A stretch of 64,000 nt of DNA from assembly GCA_039720395.1 (NCBI GenBank), contig CM077827.1:22472375-22536374 (forward strand). The letters are read 5' to 3'. Numbering within the stretch: position 1 is the stretch's first letter; every line of letters begins with the position of its first letter. The notes below the pieces were generated by a model. It saw only the letters and a list, made by a program, of their open reading frames with translations, had not been told where the DNA came from and searched no databases. Shown here piece by piece: positions 58,002-64,000 of the stretch. Both the position numbers and the translations under genes were made by a program. This DNA comes from Liquidambar formosana (Eukaryota > Streptophyta > Magnoliopsida > Saxifragales > Altingiaceae).

Positions 58002-58859
58002 TATATATATCAGCTGATGATTGAGTAGTAACAGTGAATCCTCTGACTGGTTTTTACCAAGGTTCCAAGGGACCTCTTGATTAGCCATCCAATTGGCTAA
58101 CATAAACAATCACAACCATTGAAATCTCTCTATCTCCCAAAGAGCCTGTCTCTTATCTCTTTACTTCCCAAACCACACCCCCCCCCCCCCCCCCCCAAAA
58201 AAAAAAAAAAGCCTACCCCAACTGAAATTTGTGCAGGTTTGTGAAGAATTACATTTCCCAAATTTAGGCCACGCCATGAGACAACCTACCATTTCAACTA
58301 ATTGTAATGATAATAGATCAGGCAGTGGATTAGATCACACAAAATGCAAAACCCATGCAGCTCAAATTATCATTTAATTAACAGCAGATAATTCCAATAT
58401 GAATGCTTGTTTTACAAAAGTATGAAACCTCAATTCCTACTTTCAACATTAGCTTAAATTTTGAAATTTTAATTCCAGTATGTAATTTGCAACATGGAAG
58501 TAATCATTTTCTTCTTCAATTCCTACAAAATTATGAAACTTCAATTCCAGTATGCAATTGCAACATGTAAGCAATCATTTTCCTCTTCTTTTCTTTCATG
58601 TTTTGACTACTTTCAACATTGGCTTAAATTTTTGAAATCTAATTTTAGGAGAGTTACATTTCCCAATGGTTTCTAATCCTTTTTGTACAAAGAACAACAC
58701 AATTCTGCTTATGCAACATTTTAACATCCAATTTCTTGAAAAATCTCAAAAAACAACAATTCTCATGATTTTGGCTTAAACCTAGAATCATTTCCTCCAA
58801 ATGGTTCCATTGTTGGAAGATCAAGACCATCATTCACCGCATACCATAACATCCTCTTG

Positions 58860-58899
<40 letters not shown>

Positions 58900-58933
58900 T
58901 ACCTATAAAAATCCGAATCCTAGAAAAACTTAT
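57812..58933. other. Spacer with microsatellites
   Basis: (TA)n tracts at about 57967-58000 and 58863-58895, and a C run followed by an A run at 58178-58211. Phrases such as TTCAATTCCAGTATG and TTTCAACATTGGCTTAAATTT recur at 58435-58630. No gene. Confidence 0.6.
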
Positions 58934-60337
58934 TGTTGGCCTAAATGGTTTAACCTCATGATTTTGATGATAACAATACATAATAAGATGTTTAAGAACT
59001 AATGAGAATTTAAGTGTCAATTAAGACAGGTATCAAGGCCATTGCATGCTTCAAGAATCAAGGATCAAGTTGCAAAGATAAATACCATCATCCAAAGCAC
59101 AAAAGCAAATGAAATCAGAGCAATTGAATCTATCCAACATTCAAGAAAGATCAAGCATAGTAACAAGTCAAGATTGTGAGAATGTTAGGATTTATTGTAA
59201 GATTAATTTCAATCATTGCTCACACAAGTTTAAGGGCTTAGGATCATGAATATCATATTGTTTAAAGATCCAAATTGATCCATCTCACTATTAAAGTTAA
59301 GGGATTTTAATCCCAAGACTTATTGCCTAACAAAACTTAGCTTGTGTCTGAAACAGAGTATTTTCAGATGGCTGAAAGAAGTTCTAGACGGCTGAAAATG
59401 CAGTTTCAGCAAGCTGAAAATCACTTACCTGAAAATTCAATTTTTAGACGGCTCTTTGAGCTAACTGAAAAGCACTTTTAGACGACTGAAAGATGACTTT
59501 GAGACGGCTGAAAGACCTAATCTTTTATCCCCAATTTATACCCTCTCTAGAATTTTCAGTAGCCTTCTCAGACAACTGAAAGGGAAGTTTCAGACTGCTA
59601 AAAGATGTTTTAGCTGGCTAAAAGTCTCGGGACAAGACTCCAACGGCTAGTTTCTAATAGTGACTTTTTGGACTAAAAAGTTCCCAATGGCCATAATTTT
59701 GTCCAGACCTTTTCTCCACAGTCTTTTAAGGCCAAGAGCCTATAAATATGAGTTCTAAGACTCATTTGAAGCATTGGTTGATTACACAACAAGTTCATTG
59801 ATTAGAAAGCCCTAATTCCTTTGTGAGCATTTATTATTATTCAATCAATAGTTGAGTGTGTTGTGTAATTTCTGTGTATCTTCTCTTTGAGAGAGTTTTC
59901 TTTAGCACAAAAACGACTTCAAATCTGTTGTATTGAAAGGGTGGTGTCAACCCTAGCTTTTGAGCAAGGTGTTGGTGAAAAACACTTGTGTGTAAAGGTG
60001 TAATCTACACCCGTGAAGTAGATTGGTGAAAGGTTTGATCTCCACCCGTGAACGAGATTGTGTAAAGGTTTGATATACACCCATGAAGTAGATTGGTGTA
60101 GTGGATTAAGGAATCCTCAAGCGGAGCTCTTGAGGCGAGGACATAGGTGAGAAGGCCGAACCTCGTTAAAACATCGTTTGCAATCTTTATCCCTTTATCT
60201 CTTTATTGCTTATCTTGCTTATTACATTGCAATTACTATTTGTTAGCAATAATTGTTTTTAAGATTGCATTAATTCACATAATTAGCCTTAAAACCCTAT
60301 TCACCCCCCATCTAGGGATTTTCACCAGGGCTAACAC
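58934..60337 (+). mobile_element. Solo LTR, copia SIRE/Maximus-like
   Basis: It is 1404 bp, TGTTGGCC...CAGGGCTAACA, with target duplication CTTAT / CTTTT (one mismatch; 58929-58933 and 60338-60342). The ending CCAGGGCTAACA, the GCCTATAAATA TATA box (about 59739) and the GAGGCGAGGACATAGGTGAG block are like LTRs of the SIRE/Maximus lineage. It contains a dozen or so CTGAAA / TTTCAG words, many in CAGACGGCTGAAAG form, at 59350-59630. Confidence 0.75.
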
Positions 60338-60342
60338 TTTTA

Positions 60343-61953
60343 ATTCATTTATTTACCCTCACTTAAATCTATATTGACACTCTTACCCTTATTCATTATT
60401 TAAAAGCTTTAATAAGAAATGTATCATAAGATTCAATTATTACAAATTTATTAACCCTAGAGTTGCCCTCATCTAATTAATGATGTTACCTATACGTCTT
60501 TAATCTCCCCCCAAAACCATCTCACAAATTCCCACCATCTTTTCTTGCTCCTTTTCCCCATGTCAAAAGAAACCCTTCTCTATTTTAATTAAATATTGAG
60601 AAGAAGTAAGAACCCAGTCTCCCAAGTCTCAATCCACCGATTTTAATGGATTGTGCAAGTGAGTGTTTGTTTTAACCAATGTAAATTTCTATGAATATCA
60701 AGTTGGTGATCGAAAATGTTCCAATTGTACGAAGTGAACTAGAAATTTTCTACCATTTAAACTCCTTATACTATATCACAATAACTATTCAATTGAATCC
60801 CTTACTATCCTGTGCGTCAATATTGTTTCCTAGATCAAATGCCCAAAGGTTGAACAAAAACAATAGAGCTCATGGCAAGGCGGATGACTGTGTCGACTAC
60901 TGCCGCGCCCTTGTAGCAACCTTACTTATGTAGATACAAGTCTTTGTACTTTAAGGGCACTCGTATCCCCTCTTCCATTAGCTCTCCAATTTTATCCCTT
61001 TTCAAAAGTTTTGGGCGCACTATCTAAGTATCCAATAGAAATTCTATGCCAACATGTTTCTCATGTTTAGGGTGTTTTATTGGTTTATATTGAACAAAAG
61101 TTATATTAATATAGACTCGCATGCTCAAGTTAAATTTGATATTCTATCATCAAATAATAATTGATAAGAACATAAAACATCAAAATTCGAATTCGTGCAA
61201 TAACCCTTAAAATAAGAATATACTTCGTCAAACTAGTGGATAATGGGATTGGTTACATCTATTGGATTTTAAAGCGGCAAGATCTAATTTAATCCAACTA
61301 AAAGGTTAGAACTACACGTACAACATCAACATCGCACAGTAGGGATATACACATCAACATCACACAATATTTGTCCATTTTTTTGTCCAAAATCATGCTG
61401 GATATAATCTTGAACCAGTATTTGTCCATTTTTACCTAATGCAATAAGAAATATTTTACCAATTGTTATTCCTTGGATAGGGTGCTTGTATACTCGATGG
61501 GGCAAACATAAAATACAAATTAAATGCCAACAAAAAAAATTGATGGTAAATACTAACCGGGTTTAGCACTAATGGCAAGTGTCCATCCCATTACTTCAAA
61601 TATTTGACGAGGAACACTCCACCGTCATAGCTACACTAGGAATGTGTATTAGCAATGAACAACTTCGTATAAGTAAGGTAAATCTAATGCGCATCTCCCA
61701 TTATAGTAAACAAATGTGGGTGCGCTTAGAACCAATGGACCCCATAACCCAATAGTAGAGTATCTTACCCGTTATCTTTCCATAATTCATGAAGGGTAGG
61801 TATTAGTAATGCATTGTTGAATCACAAATTTTTAATAAAAAATAAAAGAAGACATAAAACTAAATGCCATTCAATTGCCTGCATTATACATGAACTGATT
61901 TTGAACCGTTAACTTTTTAAAGCTATTTTAAACAATCTCAATCATCTAAACAG
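60343..61953. other. Intergenic region
   Basis: AT-rich, no gene, RNA or mobile-element hallmark recognised. Confidence 0.5.
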
Positions 61954-62071
61954 AAAAGAGATGTCTCATCCATTCTAAGTAACCAATTATAATATTTTGT
62001 CCCAATTTAGAAGCACAATTAGGGACAAAATGTTATAACTAGTTACTTAGAATGGATGCGACATCTCTTTT
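61954..62071. repeat. 118-bp near-perfect hairpin
   Basis: Two 50-bp arms (61954-62003 and 62022-62071) pair at 46 of 50 positions around an 18-nt loop. The arms begin AAAAGAGATGTC and end ATTTTGTCCC. It is MITE-like, or a possible hairpin small-RNA source. The loop sequence recurs just downstream at about 62075-62098. Confidence 0.8.
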
Positions 62072-62595
62072 ATGTCCCAATTTAGAAGCTCAATTATATG
62101 TATTATTTACACACAAAAAAAAAAGGGGAAGCTCAATTATATGTAACCATGTATAGTCGACCTTCTATCTATGGTTTATCAATGCTATGACTCTCGAAGT
62201 TGCATGTAAAAGATAAAACCAATAAATATCAATGCAACTTTACATGGGGTTTTGAATGGTTTAAACCCAAAAAATGGATACATCAAATGCGTACAATAAG
62301 GTTCATTCCAATACATAAAAAAATCTTCAATCAACAAACATAATGGTATAAAACCATAACCATAAACTACAATCAACTTGATCCCATATTATACAAATGA
62401 ACTCCAAGTTTAAATCCAAATCAATTTTCATGGGTCGTCCACCCATAAACTTAAATAAAAATATCAAGCTTTTGCTCAACATGCATAATTGACTATTGAA
62501 CAAAGAAGTTACATGAATACAACTTACCACGAGTTTTGGTTTTTTCTGTCCACCTATCAAGTCTATCCATTCATACTACTTCTCTTCCATGTCAA
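62072..62595. other. Intergenic region
   Basis: No gene recognised; only short open frames. Confidence 0.5.
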
Positions 62596-64000
62596 GGACC
62601 AAAATATCGCGATATATCGCTATATCGAGCCTTAACGATACGATATTCCTTCACGGTATTTGAAAAATTGGAAAAAAACCAGAAATTGACGATATATCGC
62701 AATATATCGCGATATATCGTCGATATATCGTTTATTTTAAATATCGCTTGTTTTATGCTTTTTATCGCCAGGATATCGTCGATATATCGACGATATCGCT
62801 GGATATATCGCCAGTTTCACATTTTATGCATTTTTGCTGATTTCTGGTGAACTTTTTCACATTATTGGTGCTTTTCACTACATTTCACGTGAAATAAAGT
62901 GAAAGAGGGGTAGGTCCTTGCTTTTGGCAGCCCTCCCACTAGGCTTTTACTGTTTTTTGCAGGCCTTTGCATCCATTTTTGCTGATTGCATGTGAAAATT
63001 TTCACATTACTTGTCCTTTGCACTGCATTTCACATGAAATAAGTAAAAGATGGGTAAGTCCTTGCTTTTGGCAGCCCTCCCACTTGGGCTTTTGCTGCCT
63101 TTCGTAGCCCTTTGCAGGGCAAAGATGCCCACTAACCATCCCACCAGCCCTCCCACCAACCATTTGCGGTACCCAACCCTCCCACCAACCCTCCTTTGCA
63201 GTCCTTTGTAGCCTTCTACACGTGAACAAACATTGGTGTATTGTCCTTCATTGTCCTTTGTAGCCCTTTAGCATGCTTTTTTTTGGTTGCATTGAGAAAC
63301 AAATGGGCCTTCATCATTTCCCACTTCCGGTGAGTGACCCGGTTATCACTCAGACACTCATCACTTCACTTCATCAATCATCCTCAATTCCTCATATAAG
63401 TGATAAGTCTATAAATTTGTATGATTTGTGAACAAAGAAGGAGCAAGAAGGTGCTGAGAAAAAAGAAAATAGTGCATCTGTGAGAAGCAAGTAGCAAGGC
63501 AACAGCAGATAGTAGTGCATCTGTGAATTAGGCCATTCGTTGAAGACTTGAAAGTCATATAATTTATATTCTGTTAATTTGTACAATTTTAGTTAATTAG
63601 TTATGTGAATATGTGATTATGTCTTATAATGTCTAAATAATTTATTTATTTCAAATTTTCAATTCATTATTTCTATCCAAATTAATTTATTCTTATAAAG
63701 TTATAATCCCTTAGATAGTTAGACCACCTCATGTACTCACCTTAGTATTAAATATTAATTATGTATATTTGTTTCAAATTTTCAATTATATACTAATGTG
63801 TTAAATTATTTCAGTAAGCCAGTAATTCATAATTCATAATTTTCTTATTATTTCAATGATATTAAATTTATATATTTCTTTTAATTTTACACAATCACAT
63901 ATGCAAATTAATTTGTTATATCATTACATATTCTACTTATATATTAATTTGTTATATACTTATATGTTATATCATCATATTCATATACTTATATAGTTAT
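62596..64000 (+). mobile_element. hAT element J2: 5' end only, runs off the right edge
   Basis: It starts GGACCAAAATATCGC, then a block of CGATATATCG-type words to 62815 collinear with the end of J (shared ATACGATATTC and AAATTGGAAAAAAA). Two copies of a ~144-bp unit follow with TTTCACGTGAAAT and CTTGCTTTTGGCAGCCCTCC (about 62885 and 63029). An AT-rich stretch fills the rest. If organised like J, the transposase lies beyond the window. Opposite orientation to J. Confidence 0.6.

Overview
This window is nuclear DNA from a flowering plant, most likely a woody eudicot; I cannot name the species. The evidence is an intact plant GRAS transcription factor gene, AT-rich intergenic DNA, and dense nested plant-type LTR retrotransposons, hAT transposons, LINEs and a TRIM. 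There is no bacterial gene organisation, rRNA, CRISPR array or convincing tRNA. Only one host gene looks functional: SCL28 (41269-43317, minus strand), with a TATA box and three perfect mitosis-specific (MSA) elements upstream.

Region 1 (1-24409) is one large, heavily interrupted hAT element, J. Its broken transposase gene is on the minus strand at 1-2807 and its outer end, packed with CGATATATCG-type palindromes, is at 23779-24409. A 19 kb Tat/Ogre-like LTR retrotransposon, element A (4759-23778, minus sense, 5-bp TSD CCTCC), split J. A has a tRNA-Arg-type PBS, a gag remnant, no recognisable pol, and a broken multi-exon plant mobile domain (PMD) gene in antisense. A was itself hit by LTR B (4924-11886, which contains chromovirus fragment C), fragment F, solo copia LTR G and solo LTR K1.

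Region 2 (24410-37940) holds a LINE RNase H fragment, a TRIM with a repeated LTR/internal unit, and element E, a truncated relative of A that also carries an antisense PMD gene. E is interrupted by solo LTRs K2 and B2. A decayed copia element H follows, with a gag pseudogene, a 137-bp LTR and a hAT-type non-autonomous insertion, abutting a cytochrome P450 fragment whose heme cysteine is lost.

Region 3 (37941-49690) is the low-repeat part: SCL28, its promoter, two small inverted or tandem repeats, and LINE and hAT scraps. Region 4 (49690-64000) has an ORF1-only LINE, a second hAT pseudogene split by solo LTR D, a SIRE-like solo LTR, a 118-bp hairpin and the end of a second J-type element (J2) in the opposite orientation.

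The most interesting signals are not genes. First, LTRs of A, B, B2, D and E share a stem-loop upstream of the LTR end whose stems keep pairing while their sequence changes. A second hairpin (CTACGT...ACGTAG) is conserved near the 3' side of the same elements. Second, several mobile families carry their own cluster of short self-complementary words in the regulatory region: TGCGTACGCA in A/E, CCAACCGGTTGG in B, GGCGGCTAGCCGCC in D, CGATCGATCG in K1/K2 and CGATATATCG in J/J2. Third, an antisense, intron-containing PMD gene sits next to the 3' LTR in both A and E. All boundaries and alignments were made by eye.
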